From: CALMEC01 sp964531025
GTDB lineage: Bacteria > Actinomycetota > Thermoleophilia > Miltoncostaeales > Miltoncostaeaceae
DNA: 64,000 bases
Direction of reading: 5' to 3'
NCBI GenBank assembly: GCA_964531025.1
Contig: CAZHDY010000001.1
Coordinates: forward strand, 682,001 to 746,000
Shown: piece after piece, positions 8,696-16,774 of the stretch
Layout of the letters: the number at the start of each line of letters is the position of its first letter
Numbering within the stretch: position 1 is the first letter of the stretch
Position numbers and translations under genes: made by a program
The notes under the pieces: generated by a model
Databases searched by the model: none
What the model saw: the letters and a program-made list of their open reading frames with translations, nothing else
Told to the model about the DNA's origin: nothing

Positions 8696-9090
8696 CTCGT
8701 GGTGAACTCCAGGTGATCTTCCGACGGTCGTCATCAACCAGGCGTATCCCGCCGGTGGCGCATCCATGCACGTGATCCGCGTTTCATTTCGACGCGCGCC
8801 CGTAGCCTCCTCCCCTCCCCACCGACCCGGGGTGCGTGGAGGCCGAGGAACACGTTGTCACCGCGATGACAACGCCATGGTCGGTAGGACGATTGTCGTT
8901 CCCGCCGTCGATCGCTTGGCGCCTTCCAGGAGCGGTCGGCAACACAAGAGGTCTCGATCCGACGCCGGTCACGCGGGCACCGGCGACAGATGAGCCGCAT
9001 CACGCACACGTTCCTGGACGGTGATCGGACCGGGGTGCCCGCACCCCCAACCTTGTCTCTGGATCGCGACAGCCCGACCGGGGACGCGGA

Positions 9091-9510
9091 TCACTCCTCG
9101 ACGGGATCCCCGCTCAGCATCCGGTACATCCGCTCCAGGAGCTGGGTCTGCTCGAGCTGGCAGGTGAGCAACTCGTCCACCCGCCCCTCAACGCTCGTGA
9201 GGCGATCGGCCCGGGTCTCTTCCCCCTGCATCTCATGGAGGCCGCTGGCGCCCTCGGGCGCCCGCCCCGAGTGGAAGGGCTCACCGACACCCAGGATCAG
9301 CCAATCGAGGGAGACGCCGGTCAGCTCATGGAGGCGCCGAAGGACGTCCGCACGTGGGATGCCGTCGGCCTCCCATGCCTTCAGGGTCGCCGTGCTGACA
9401 CCCAGCCGGTACGCGAGGTGGTCACGGCTCAGGTGGCGGTCGGGCCCCCGGCCGGGCAGCGTCGCCCGGAACTCGCGCAGACGTCGGCCGGATGAGGTCG
9501 AATCAGGCAT
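9091..9510 (-). CDS. XRE-family HTH transcriptional regulator
   Basis: Protein of 139 residues with a lambda-repressor-like helix-turn-helix at about residues 25-65 (DHLAYRLGVSTATLKAWEADG then VLRRLHELTGVSLDWLILG). The conserved WLxxG ending is typical of small XRE regulators. The C-terminal 60 residues are hydrophilic and heptad-like (RVDELLTCQLEQTQLLERMYRML), probably a short coiled coil for dimerisation. It stands alone, with about 490 bp of gene-free DNA on its 5' side before the sulfite/nitrite reductase on the other strand. No ligand-binding domain is present. Targets unknown; the neighbouring reductase leader is a possible one. Confidence 0.85.
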   Translation of the reverse strand: MPDSTSSGRRLREFRATLPGRGPDRHLSRDHLAYRLGVSTATLKAWEADGIPRADVLRRLHELTGVSLDWLILGVGEPFHSGRAPEGASGLHEMQGEETRADRLTSVEGRVDELLTCQLEQTQLLERMYRMLSGDPVEE

Positions 9511-9802
9511 CGGCCACCCGCATCGTCGTGCCGAGGGAGCATTTCGACGGGCACCGGCAGATGCCGTCCATCACGCGGACGCGTCGCACGCCTCGATTCC
9601 CCCGCATGTCCGCCCTCCCTCACCGGTCTCCCCGGGAGGATACGGCGTCCGGCACACAACGGCCAAACGGCGATGACGACGCGGTCGGGCGTGCCTCCCT
9701 TTTCCGCCCTTCGACGTAGACGTGTCTCGCATGCCGCACGGCATCATCGCTCCTCGGCAAACGGGTATCGCCGCCGGTGACATCGCGTACCGGCCAGCCG
9801 AC

Positions 9803-9882
9803 GTCCACTCTCACTGAGAGTAGGAAACACAGAAAGCCATGTTGAGCAGGTATTTCACTGCTTCTGGCCCTGCGGAGTGGAC
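9803..9882 (+). ncRNA. Candidate structured leader upstream of the siroheme reductase
   Basis: Inverted repeat GTCCACTC (9803-9810) / GAGTGGAC (9875-9882) closes a region containing a nested hairpin AGCAG (9845-9849) / CTGCT (9858-9862). A competing perfect hairpin ACTCTC (9807-9812) / GAGAGT (9816-9821) shares four bases with the outer arm, so the two folds exclude each other, as in attenuators and riboswitches. It lies 120 bp before the reductase start. It does not resemble the SAM, TPP or cobalamin riboswitch consensus. The rest of 9511-10001 shows only a possible -10 (TATACAT near 9951). Confidence 0.35.
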
Positions 9883-10001
9883 ATCGTGTGCCGGGCACCC
9901 GGTGTCCACTACCACCGACGGACGAACCGGCGAACACGAGCGGATTCCGGTATACATACTAAATCCAGTTGTGTTTATGGAAATTGACGGCGGAGGTCCG
10001 T

Positions 10002-11657
10002 ATGGGGCGGAAGGGCGAAGGACAGTGGGCCGAGGGGAACCGGGAGCGGGACCCCCTCAACGACACGGAGAGACTGAAGCGTGAGGACGACGGCCTGAAC
10101 GTCCGGCAGCGCATCGTCGATCAGTACTCCAAGGAGGGGTTCGACGCGATCCACCCCGACGACCTGCGCGGACGTTTCCGGTGGTGGGGCCTCTACACGC
10201 AGCGGAAGGCCGGTGCCACCGGTGACGTGGAGGAGGTCGAGGACTCGCATTTCATGATGCGCGTGCGCATTCCCGGCGGGCGCGTCAGCACCGAGCAGCT
10301 GCGGACCATCGCGGACATCTCGCAGCGCTACGGTCAGGACTTCGCCGATGTCACCGACCGCGCGAACGTCCAGTTCCACTGGATCCGCATCGAGGATGTC
10401 CCCGCCATCTGGGATGCGCTCGAGGCTGTCGGTCTCAGCTCGGCCGAGGCGTGCGGGGATGTCCCGCGCACCACGATCGGCTGCCCGCTGGCCGGCGTCG
10501 ACGCCCGTGAGCTGATCGACGCCACGCCCTTCATCGAGGAGATCGAGCGCCGCTTCATCGGCGACCCGCGCTTCTCGAACCTGCCACGCAAGTACAAGAC
10601 CTCCGTCTCGGGGTGCGCCGACCACTGCGCGGAGCACGAGATCAACGACATCTCCTTCGTCGGGGTCCGCCACCCGGACGGACGTGCCGGTTTCGACCTG
10701 TGGGTCGGCGGCGGCCTGGGCCCTGCGCCCCGCATGGCCCAGCGCCTCGGCGTGTTCGTCCCGCCGGAGCGCGTTGTCGAGGTCTGGGAGGGCGTCACCA
10801 GCGTCTTCCGCGACCATGGTTTCCGCGGGACGCGCAACTACAACCGGTTCAAGTTCCTCGTCGGCGAGGTCGGACCGGAGCGCATCCGCGAGATCCTGGA
10901 GACCGAGTACCTCAAGAAGCCCCTGGAGGACGGTCCGGCGGCGGAGGCGTCGACCACCGCGCAGCGCGACCACGTCGGCATCGTCGAGCAGGCCGACGGA
11001 CGGGTCTACGTGGGCGCCGCACCACGCGCGGGCCGCACGTCGGGACCGGAACTCGCCCGGGTCGCCGAGCTGGCCGACGAGTACGGATCGGGTCAGGTGC
11101 GCTTCACCACGCAGCAGAAGATCGTGATCATCGATGTCGATCCGGACCGGGCCGAGGAACTCGCCGACCATCTGGAGGCGATGGACCTGCAGGTGCGTCC
11201 TACCGAGCTGCGGCGCGGCGCGATGGCGTGCACCGGCATCGAGTTCTGCAAGATCGCCGTCACCGAGACGAAGAACCGCACCGACCGCCTCATCCGCGAG
11301 ATCGAACAGCGGATCCCCGAGTTCGACCAGCCGCTTCGCATCCACATGAACGGCTGCCCCAACTCGTGTGCCCGCGTCCAGCTGGCCGACATCGGCCTGC
11401 TCGGTTCGCTCGTCCCCGGCCCGGACGGGGAGCGCGTGCCGGGCTACCAGGTGCTGGTCGGCGGTCACCTCGGCCCGGACGCCGAGTTCGGCCGGCGCCC
11501 GAAGGGCGTTCGCGTGCCGTCGGACCGGCTCGAGGACTACATCGAAGCGGTCCTGCGCCGGTTCCTCGACACCCGCGAGCCCGACGAGCCCTTCCACATC
11601 TGGAGCAACCGCGCCGAGCCCGAGTGGCTCCAGCTGGCGGACCCCGCACTGGTGTGA
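10002..11657 (+). CDS. Ferredoxin-type sulfite/nitrite reductase (siroheme, 4Fe-4S)
   Basis: Assimilatory reductase of 551 residues performing the six-electron reduction of sulfite to sulfide or nitrite to ammonium. It has the duplicated ferredoxin-like half domains at about 70-140 and 315-385. The coupled 4Fe-4S/siroheme ligands are present: Cys410 and Cys416 (CX5C, in ACTGIEFCK) and Cys452 and Cys456 (CX3C, in NGCPNSC). The start is ATG 10002 with GGAGG 5-6 nt upstream. Sequence alone does not separate SirA from NirA function; no cysH, cysD/N or nitrate reductase gene is adjacent. The next gene, a zinc-ribbon protein, overlaps by 4 nt. A structured leader (9803-9882) may control it. Confidence 0.93.
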   Translation: MGRKGEGQWAEGNRERDPLNDTERLKREDDGLNVRQRIVDQYSKEGFDAIHPDDLRGRFRWWGLYTQRKAGATGDVEEVEDSHFMMRVRIPGGRVSTEQLRTIADISQRYGQDFADVTDRANVQFHWIRIEDVPAIWDALEAVGLSSAEACGDVPRTTIGCPLAGVDARELIDATPFIEEIERRFIGDPRFSNLPRKYKTSVSGCADHCAEHEINDISFVGVRHPDGRAGFDLWVGGGLGPAPRMAQRLGVFVPPERVVEVWEGVTSVFRDHGFRGTRNYNRFKFLVGEVGPERIREILETEYLKKPLEDGPAAEASTTAQRDHVGIVEQADGRVYVGAAPRAGRTSGPELARVAELADEYGSGQVRFTTQQKIVIIDVDPDRAEELADHLEAMDLQVRPTELRRGAMACTGIEFCKIAVTETKNRTDRLIREIEQRIPEFDQPLRIHMNGCPNSCARVQLADIGLLGSLVPGPDGERVPGYQVLVGGHLGPDAEFGRRPKGVRVPSDRLEDYIEAVLRRFLDTREPDEPFHIWSNRAEPEWLQLADPALV

Positions 11658-11830
11658 GCTCGTCCGCTCCGGGAACGCGCGCGCAGCCGTTCTTCTGCCC
11701 CTACTGCGGCGAGGAGGACCTCCGTCCGGAGGTTCCTCCCGCCACGCATCACTGCCCCGACTGCAACCGCAGGTTCTCCCTGCGGTTCGTCGGGATCGGA
11801 ACCGCGCCGGCGGAGGCGTCCGAGAAATGA
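11654..11830 (+). CDS. Small zinc-ribbon protein coupled to the reductase
   Basis: Protein of 58 residues with two CPxC knuckles, CPYC and CPDC, about 17 residues apart. This is a typical zinc-ribbon or rubredoxin-like metal site. The GTG start lies inside the reductase stop codon (GTGA), so translation is coupled. Small cysteine-knuckle proteins next to actinobacterial sulfite reductases are common in genome surveys, but this one has no assigned function known to me. A role in delivering or sensing iron or zinc for the siroheme enzyme is inference. It is followed within 30 nt by the convergent lipoprotein gene, so it ends the operon. Confidence 0.72.
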   Translation: MSSSAPGTRAQPFFCPYCGEEDLRPEVPPATHHCPDCNRRFSLRFVGIGTAPAEASEK

Positions 11831-11857
11831 GACCAGGACGCGGGTCACGACCAGGGT

Positions 11858-12511
11858 TCAGCGGAGGTCGCGAACACACGCGGACAGCACGTCAGACATC
11901 AGAGACCGTGCAACGGCTTCGTTCGCGTAACCGCGAGCACTGACCCTGCACCCACCTCGCGAGCCGGTCCACACGAGTACGACGTGCCCTGCCTGCACGC
12001 CGGGCATCTCGGACATCCGCGGAGCCCAGTACCGCGTTATGGGCTGACCGGCGACGACGATCCTTTCACGATGCGAGCCGTACTGAACGTTCTCACGCAG
12101 GGCGGCGGAGCGGGACACCGAGACGGTCCAGATGGATGGAGAGTCCTCGTTGACCTCATCGGGGTCGTAGCCCTCGGCCATGTAGCCGGCACCCACCGAA
12201 CCGTACGGTCCGATGCCGGTGAAGCCGACCTTCTTCGTTCCTGTAGGAACGTTAAAGGGGCAAAGAACGGGCCACTGAGCGTTCGTCTCATCGATCGCCG
12301 CGCGAAGCGAATCGCAGTTGGTGAGTTGGCGTCCGGCGCTCTTCGGCACCGACGACACAACCGGCTTCTGCGTAGAAGCTGACTTCGATGACACACCCAC
12401 GTTCGATGACGTGCCCCCGCAACCGACGCCGCACAAGGCGGCAGCGACGGCTGCCACCGCTGCAACAGTTCTGAGCGAGATGAGCCGACCACGAGCGGAA
12501 CCCATATCCAC
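11858..12511 (-). CDS. Putative lipoprotein of unknown function
   Basis: Protein of 217 residues with a basic N-terminus, a hydrophobic signal segment (about 15-28) and a lipobox LCGVGC, so the mature form should be a lipid-anchored extracytoplasmic protein. The mature part starts Gly/Ser/Lys rich, then has a compact domain with four further cysteines (NCDSL, VLCPF, GGCRV, SACVR) that could form two disulfides. I do not recognise the fold. The GTG at 12511 is favoured because AAGGGGG lies 9 nt upstream; ATG 12505 is possible. Its base composition is lower in GC than its neighbours, perhaps from lateral acquisition. It is convergent with the reductase operon. Confidence 0.75.
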   Translation of the reverse strand: MDMGSARGRLISLRTVAAVAAVAAALCGVGCGGTSSNVGVSSKSASTQKPVVSSVPKSAGRQLTNCDSLRAAIDETNAQWPVLCPFNVPTGTKKVGFTGIGPYGSVGAGYMAEGYDPDEVNEDSPSIWTVSVSRSAALRENVQYGSHRERIVVAGQPITRYWAPRMSEMPGVQAGHVVLVWTGSRGGCRVSARGYANEAVARSLMSDVLSACVRDLR

Positions 12512-12606
12512 CGGAACAGCCCCCTTTTGCGCGGCCCGGGTACCGCCAAACCTAGCGGCACCTGATCGCTGCGTCTACGCCCCTGGAGAGCGATAGCCGA
12601 CAAGGC

Positions 12607-13689
12607 CTATTGCGTCACTGTGACACCGACGAACGCGATCGAAGACACCAGCACCGTCGAGAGGGCCGCGAGGGCGAACGGCCGCAGGCCAACGCGGCGC
12701 AGCCCGCGCGCCGTCACCCCGCACCCGAGGGCGAACATCGCCGCCGAGAGCAGGACGGTCTGCAGGGTGGTGCCGGCGGTCAGCACGGAGTCGGGCAGCG
12801 ACACGAAGGACCCGAGGAGCACGAACGCCACGAAGCCGACGACGAAGGGCGGCACGATCGGCGGGGGATTCACCCCGCTGCCCGTCCGCTCGGTTCCGCC
12901 CGATGACCGCACCGACGTGCCAGGAGTGGACGGGATCCGGCTCAGACGCCGCTGACGGATGCTCAGGATCGCGGCGACCGGGGCGAGAAGCACGACACGC
13001 GCCAGCTTGACGACGACCGCGATGGTAAGGGCCCCGCCGCCGATCACGCCGCCCGCGGCCACGACCTGCGCCATCTCGTGGATCGATCCTCCCGCCCACA
13101 TCCCGGCGGCACGCGGCGACAGATCGAGCGCCCCGGCGACGAACGGCACCAGCGGGATCATCAGCGTCCCGAAGATCACGACGAGGGCGACGGCGGTGAC
13201 GGTGTCGTCCTCGGCCGCATCGTCGGGGTCAACGACGCCGGCCGCTCCGGCCACCGCCGCGGCACCACAGATCGAGAAACCGCACGCAATCAGCAGCGTG
13301 AGGGTCGACGGTATCCCCATGGCACGACCCAGCGCCACCGTCGCGAGGATCCCGCCGGCGACGATGCACACGATGATCAGTAGGAGCGCTGGGCCCAGAT
13401 CGACGATGTCGGTCAGCACCACCTGAAGCCCGAGGAACACGATCCCCGCGCGCAGCAGCGTCTTCGCCGAGAACCCGACGCCCGCCGTCGTCACCGCGGG
13501 CAACCGGACAAGATTCGCCAGCGCGACGCCGAGGACGATCGCGATGATCAGCGGGCTGACGCCCGGAACCAGCCCATGCACGACGTACGCGATACCGGCC
13601 GCGGCCAGGCACAACGCGCCTCCGGGCAGGAGGGCACGGACGTCGGCGGCGGTGATGCGGAACGGCGCGGCGCGGCGGAGAGCGGTCAT
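12607..13689 (-). CDS. YeiH/UPF0324-family membrane transporter
   Basis: Integral membrane protein of about 360 residues with ten or so hydrophobic helices, of the UPF0324 (YeiH) family, often annotated as a sulfate- or cysteate-related exporter. Characteristic segments are GVGFSAKTLLRAGIVFLGL, ACGFSICGAAAVAG and GGSIHEMAQVVAAG. A variable basic loop (about 255-290) precedes the last helices. The start is uncertain: ATG 13689 leaves room for a divergent promoter, while ATG 13749 would add 20 residues and leave only 11 bp before the LysR gene. Divergence from a LysR-type regulator is the usual YeiE/YeiH arrangement, so the regulator probably controls this gene. Nearness to a sulfite reductase fits a sulfur-related role. 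Confidence 0.88.
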   Translation of the reverse strand: MTALRRAAPFRITAADVRALLPGGALCLAAAGIAYVVHGLVPGVSPLIIAIVLGVALANLVRLPAVTTAGVGFSAKTLLRAGIVFLGLQVVLTDIVDLGPALLLIIVCIVAGGILATVALGRAMGIPSTLTLLIACGFSICGAAAVAGAAGVVDPDDAAEDDTVTAVALVVIFGTLMIPLVPFVAGALDLSPRAAGMWAGGSIHEMAQVVAAGGVIGGGALTIAVVVKLARVVLLAPVAAILSIRQRRLSRIPSTPGTSVRSSGGTERTGSGVNPPPIVPPFVVGFVAFVLLGSFVSLPDSVLTAGTTLQTVLLSAAMFALGCGVTARGLRRVGLRPFALAALSTVLVSSIAFVGVTVTQ

Positions 13690-13748
13690 GTCCACCACGT
13701 TTCCATCGCCGTCCCCGCCGGGGTAGGCCGCGATCGACTGCGGGGTCA

Positions 13749-13760
13749 TATCATGGAGAT
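13749..13760 (+). promoter_or_regulatory. Candidate leaderless promoter of the LysR gene
   Basis: TATCAT (13749-13754) followed by GGAGAT and the ATG at 13761. The TANNNT box is 6 nt from the start codon, giving a leaderless transcript. GGAG is too close to the ATG to act as a good ribosome site. The box overlaps the longer of the two possible yeiH starts. Confidence 0.4.
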
Positions 13761-14660
13761 ATGACCGACTCCCTCCCGAATCTTCGGGCGCTCGCCCTAT
13801 TCCTCGCCGTGCTGGACGAGGGCAGCCTGGGTGCGGGAGCACGTCGGCTGGGAATGCACCAGCCCAACGCCAGCCGAATGCTCGCCCAGCTGGAGAGCGA
13901 TGCCGGCGCTCCGCTGCTGGAACGTCATCCTCGAGGATCACGTCCCACACCCGCCGGTCTCGAGCTTGCCGCGCACGCCGAGGTGCTGATCGGAGCCGCC
14001 CGGGACTTCAACGCGTGGATGCGACAGAGCGACGCCGCCGATGCCGTCGAACTCCGTGTCGCTGCCAGCATGACGATCGCGGAGTATCTCCTGCCGGCAT
14101 GGCTGGCCGAACTGCGACGGCGCGCCCCTCGCGTACGAGTCGCACTGGAGGTCCTGAACTCCACCCAGGTGCTCACCGAGATCCGTGACGGGCACCTGCA
14201 GCTCGGATTCGTCGAAACCCCGCATCTGCCGGGATGGGTCAACACCCGGGTCGTTCAGGAGGACGAACTCGCGGTGGTGATCGCCCCGCACCATCCCTGG
14301 GCGGAGCGTCCGGCACCGGTATCCCTCGACGAACTCGCCTCCACTCCACTGGTGGTCCGAGAGGGCGGCTCGGGAACACGTGAGGCCTTCGAGGGACTGC
14401 TCGGTGACCGCCCACTCGCCGAACCGGCGCAGGTCCTCAGCAGCAACGCCGCCGTGCGTATCGCCGTCGCCGCCGGTGCAGGGCCCGCGGTTCTGAGCAA
14501 GCTCACCGTCGCTCCCCAGCTGGACTCGGGCGAGCTCCTGCAGGTTCAGATCCAGGGTGTCCGGGTGCGCCGGCCGCTCACAGCGGTCTGGACGGGCCCG
14601 CGCCGTCTGGGCGGGGCAGCAGCCGAGCTGCTCTCCGTGGCCGGCGGTACAGCCGGGTGA
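13761..14660 (+). CDS. LysR-type transcriptional regulator (YeiE-like position)
   Basis: Regulator of 299 residues with an N-terminal winged helix (about 5-65: LRALALFLAVLDEGSLGAGARRLGMHQPNASRMLAQLE) and a periplasmic-binding-protein-like effector domain from about 90 to 295. Length and layout are standard for the family. It is divergent from the yeiH-like transporter; LysR proteins usually bind between themselves and the divergent target, so it likely activates yeiH in response to a small anion. The effector cannot be read from sequence. There is a 125-bp gap before the convergent tRNA-Val gene. Confidence 0.92.
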   Translation: MTDSLPNLRALALFLAVLDEGSLGAGARRLGMHQPNASRMLAQLESDAGAPLLERHPRGSRPTPAGLELAAHAEVLIGAARDFNAWMRQSDAADAVELRVAASMTIAEYLLPAWLAELRRRAPRVRVALEVLNSTQVLTEIRDGHLQLGFVETPHLPGWVNTRVVQEDELAVVIAPHHPWAERPAPVSLDELASTPLVVREGGSGTREAFEGLLGDRPLAEPAQVLSSNAAVRIAVAAGAGPAVLSKLTVAPQLDSGELLQVQIQGVRVRRPLTAVWTGPRRLGGAAAELLSVAGGTAG

Positions 14661-14754
14661 GGGTTTCCGGGCACGCCCGGGCGTACGATGACCACTGCGC
14701 GAAAGCGAGCCGCGCGTCAGCCAAGAGGCATCCGCACGCGTGGGCCCATAGAGC

Positions 14755-14780
14755 GAAAGCCCCGCAGATGCAGGGCTTTC
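14755..14780 (-). terminator. Hairpin terminator after tRNA-Val
   Basis: GAAAGCCC and GGGCTTTC arms (14755-14762 and 14773-14780) with a 10-nt loop lie directly 3' of the tRNA on the minus strand. There is no U-run, as is common in high-GC genomes. It could also stop LysR transcription from the other side. Confidence 0.6.
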
Positions 14781-14785
14781 GGAAT

Positions 14786-14857
14786 GGGCGATACTGGGCT
14801 CGAACCAGTGACCCCCAGCTTGTCGAGCTGGTGCTCTCCCAACTGAGCTAATCGCCC
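14786..14857 (-). tRNA. tRNA-Val (anticodon GAC)
   Basis: A 72-nt cloverleaf folds cleanly: acceptor GGGCGAT/ATCGCCC, D arm GCTC/GAGC, anticodon stem CCAGC/GCTGG, T arm ACTGG/CCAGT with loop TTCGAGC. CCA is not encoded. The anticodon loop reads TCGACAA, so position 33 is C instead of the almost invariant U, with anticodon GAC (valine). A TACACT box near 14882-14887 could be its promoter. Confidence 0.92.
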
Positions 14858-14934
14858 CTTTCGGGGTGTCGCAGAGGCGGCAGTGTAGCAGCCCACCGAG
14901 GTCGAGATCCCGCCTCCTTGGTAGGTTCCCTGCG

Positions 14935-16074
14935 GTGAGCCACCCGGAACCTCTCTACGACGTCGGCATCGCCGGAGCCGGGCAGCTCGCCCGCATGACC
15001 TGCCTCGCCGCATGGCCCCTCCAGATCCGCGTCGCGGTGCTGGGACGCCCCGGCGAACCGGCCTCCGGAGTGGCCCACGGGCTGGTCGAGGGCGACTGGA
15101 ACGACCCGGATGCGGTCCGCCGCCTCGGTGAGGTCGCGCGCGTCGTGACCCTGGAGAACGAGTTCGTGCCCGCCGATGCGCTGGCCGCCGTCGAGGCCGC
15201 CGGCACCCCGGTCCGGCCGGGCGCGGAATCCGTGCGGATCGTGCAGGACAAGGCACGGCAGAAGGAGCTCCTGCGCGACAGCGGGCTTCCCGTGCCGCGC
15301 TTCACGGTCGCCGAGACCCCGGGGGATCTGGCCGCGATCGGCCGGGAGCTGGGCTTCCCTCTGATGCTGAAGGCGCGCACGCTCGGGTACGACGGATATG
15401 GCAACGCCACCTGCCGTGACGTCAGCGAGGCCGAGGAGGCATTCGGCCGGCTGGACCGCGGCGAGGGCGTGCTCGTCGAGGAGTTCATGCCGTTCCGACG
15501 CGAGCTCGCGGTCATGGTGGCCCGGCGCCCCGGCGGAAAGGTGGTTCCCTATCCCGTCACCGAGACCCGGCAGCAGGACCACGTGTGCCATGAGGTGCTG
15601 GTGCCCGCGCCCATCGACCCGCGCGTCGCCGAGATCGCGGAGGACATCGCGGTCGCCGCAGTGCGCGCGGCGGAGGCGATCGGGGTGATGGGGGTCGAGA
15701 TGTTCGAAGCCGAGGACGGTTCGATCACGATCAACGAATTGGCGCCGCGGCCGCACAACACCGGCCACTACACGATCGAGGCCTGCGAGACCTCACAGTT
15801 CGAGAACCACCTGCGGGGCGTGCTCGACCTCCCGCTCGGGGCGGTCACGATGCGGAAGCCCGTGGCGGTGATGGTGAACCTCCTGGGGACGCGCGAAGGC
15901 CTGTCCGACCCGAACGTGCCGGACGCCCTGACGGTGCCCGGCGCCCACATCCACCTCTACGACAAGGCCGAGAACCGCGTCCGACGGAAGATGGGACACG
16001 TCACGACCCTCGGCACGACCATCGAGGACGCGCTCATGCGCGCCCGCAAGGCGGCATCGGAGGTCGCACTGTGA
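14935..16074 (+). CDS. purK: N5-carboxyaminoimidazole ribonucleotide synthase (PurK)
   Basis: ATP-grasp enzyme of 379 residues that carboxylates AIR with bicarbonate and ATP in de novo purine synthesis. The N-terminal preATP-grasp domain starts VGIAGAGQLARM. The central ATP-grasp has GFPLMLKARTLGYDGYGN, VEEFMPFRRELAVMV and EMFEAEDGSITINELAPRPHNTGHYTIEAC, the last holding the metal ligands and substrate loop. The GTG start is chosen because upstream in-frame sequence has no coding character. TAGGTT (14922-14927) ends 7 nt before it, suggesting a leaderless mRNA. The stop overlaps the purE start by 4 nt, the usual purK-purE coupling. Confidence 0.97.
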   Translation: MSHPEPLYDVGIAGAGQLARMTCLAAWPLQIRVAVLGRPGEPASGVAHGLVEGDWNDPDAVRRLGEVARVVTLENEFVPADALAAVEAAGTPVRPGAESVRIVQDKARQKELLRDSGLPVPRFTVAETPGDLAAIGRELGFPLMLKARTLGYDGYGNATCRDVSEAEEAFGRLDRGEGVLVEEFMPFRRELAVMVARRPGGKVVPYPVTETRQQDHVCHEVLVPAPIDPRVAEIAEDIAVAAVRAAEAIGVMGVEMFEAEDGSITINELAPRPHNTGHYTIEACETSQFENHLRGVLDLPLGAVTMRKPVAVMVNLLGTREGLSDPNVPDALTVPGAHIHLYDKAENRVRRKMGHVTTLGTTIEDALMRARKAASEVAL

Positions 16075-16589
16075 GCACCCCTCTCGTCGGCATCGTCATG
16101 GGAAGCGACAGCGACCTCCGGGTTATGGGGGCGGCCAAGGAGATCCTCGACACGCTCGACGTGCCGAACGAGATCCACGTCGTGTCGGCCCATCGGACGC
16201 CGCATCGCATGATCGCCTACGGCACCGAGGCCGCCGACCGCGGCCTTCGCGTGATCATCGCCGGGGCCGGAGGCGCCGCACACCTACCGGGGATGCTGGC
16301 GGCCACCACCATCCTCCCGGTCATCGGGGTTCCCGTCCGTGCGACCGCCCTGGACGGGATGGACTCACTGCTCTCGATCGTGCAGATGCCCCGAGGCGTC
16401 CCGGTGGCCACCGTGGCGATCGACAACGCCCAGAATGCCGGGCTCCTGGCCGCTCAGATCCTCGCCACTTCGGATGCCGGGCTCGCTCAGCAGCTCGGCA
16501 CCCACCGCGACGCGATCCGCCGGATGGCCGAGGAGGCGGACGCGGGCCTCGAGAAGCGACTCCGCGAACAGGGGTCCGACAGCCGCTAA
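16071..16589 (+). CDS. purE: N5-CAIR mutase (PurE)
   Basis: Class I PurE of 172 residues that converts N5-CAIR, the PurK product, to CAIR. Signatures are MGSDSDLRVM near the N-terminus, SAHRTPHRM, IAGAGGAAHLPGMLAA and the loop GMDSLLSIVQMPRGVPVATVAI. The GTG start overlaps the purK stop. A hairpin terminator (16601-16630) follows directly, so the operon is just purK-purE. Confidence 0.98.
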   Translation: MSTPLVGIVMGSDSDLRVMGAAKEILDTLDVPNEIHVVSAHRTPHRMIAYGTEAADRGLRVIIAGAGGAAHLPGMLAATTILPVIGVPVRATALDGMDSLLSIVQMPRGVPVATVAIDNAQNAGLLAAQILATSDAGLAQQLGTHRDAIRRMAEEADAGLEKRLREQGSDSR

Positions 16590-16600
16590 ACGCCGTTGTG

Positions 16601-16630
16601 CAGGGGTTTTCGCCACATGGAGAACCCCTG
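16601..16630 (+). terminator. Hairpin after purE
   Basis: Perfect 8-bp arms CAGGGGTT (16601-16608) and AACCCCTG (16623-16630) with a 14-nt loop, 12 nt after the purE stop. There is no U-tract. It separates purKE from the glnA transcription unit. Confidence 0.6.
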
Positions 16631-16673
16631 GGATGCACCTTTGGCCCAATGGCACATCCGTCTCGGCGCGGGT

Positions 16674-16707
16674 CCCATGTACAACTTCCGCTATCGCAGG
16701 ACATGGG
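16674..16707 (+). promoter_or_regulatory. Hairpin in the glnA upstream region
   Basis: CCCATGT (16674-16680) and ACATGGG (16701-16707) form a 7-bp stem with a 20-nt loop about 70 nt before the glnA start. It could be a leader structure or an operator; nothing in it matches a known glutamine riboswitch. Confidence 0.3.
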
Positions 16708-16774
16708 CTCACGCCCAGCAGGCAGACATCCGGATCGCCCACCCGAGGGAAAGCCGGTGAAGGAGGAACCCCGC

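Larger units (their letters stand above)
8053..9090. other. Gene-free region, about 1 kb, with hairpins
   Basis: No open frame here shows coding character or a credible start site. Base composition drops locally in 8341-8440 and 8590-8700 relative to the flanking genes. The region contains two compact hairpins (8371-8399, 8408-8442), a 10-bp palindrome CGGGTACCCG near 8568-8579 flanked by further CGGGT/ACCCG repeats, and a cluster of DnaA-box-like nonamers (8662-8695). The stretch 8720-9090, upstream of the XRE gene stop, shows nothing recognisable. No tRNA, tmRNA or SRP-like sequence was seen. Confidence 0.6.

Noticed and set aside
9511..10001. SAM, TPP or cobalamin riboswitch in the reductase leader
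   Set aside because: None of the conserved cores of these classes is present.
16590..16774. Known glutamine riboswitch before the glutamine synthetase gene
   Set aside because: The conserved glnA/downstream-peptide motif bases were not found; only simple stems are visible.
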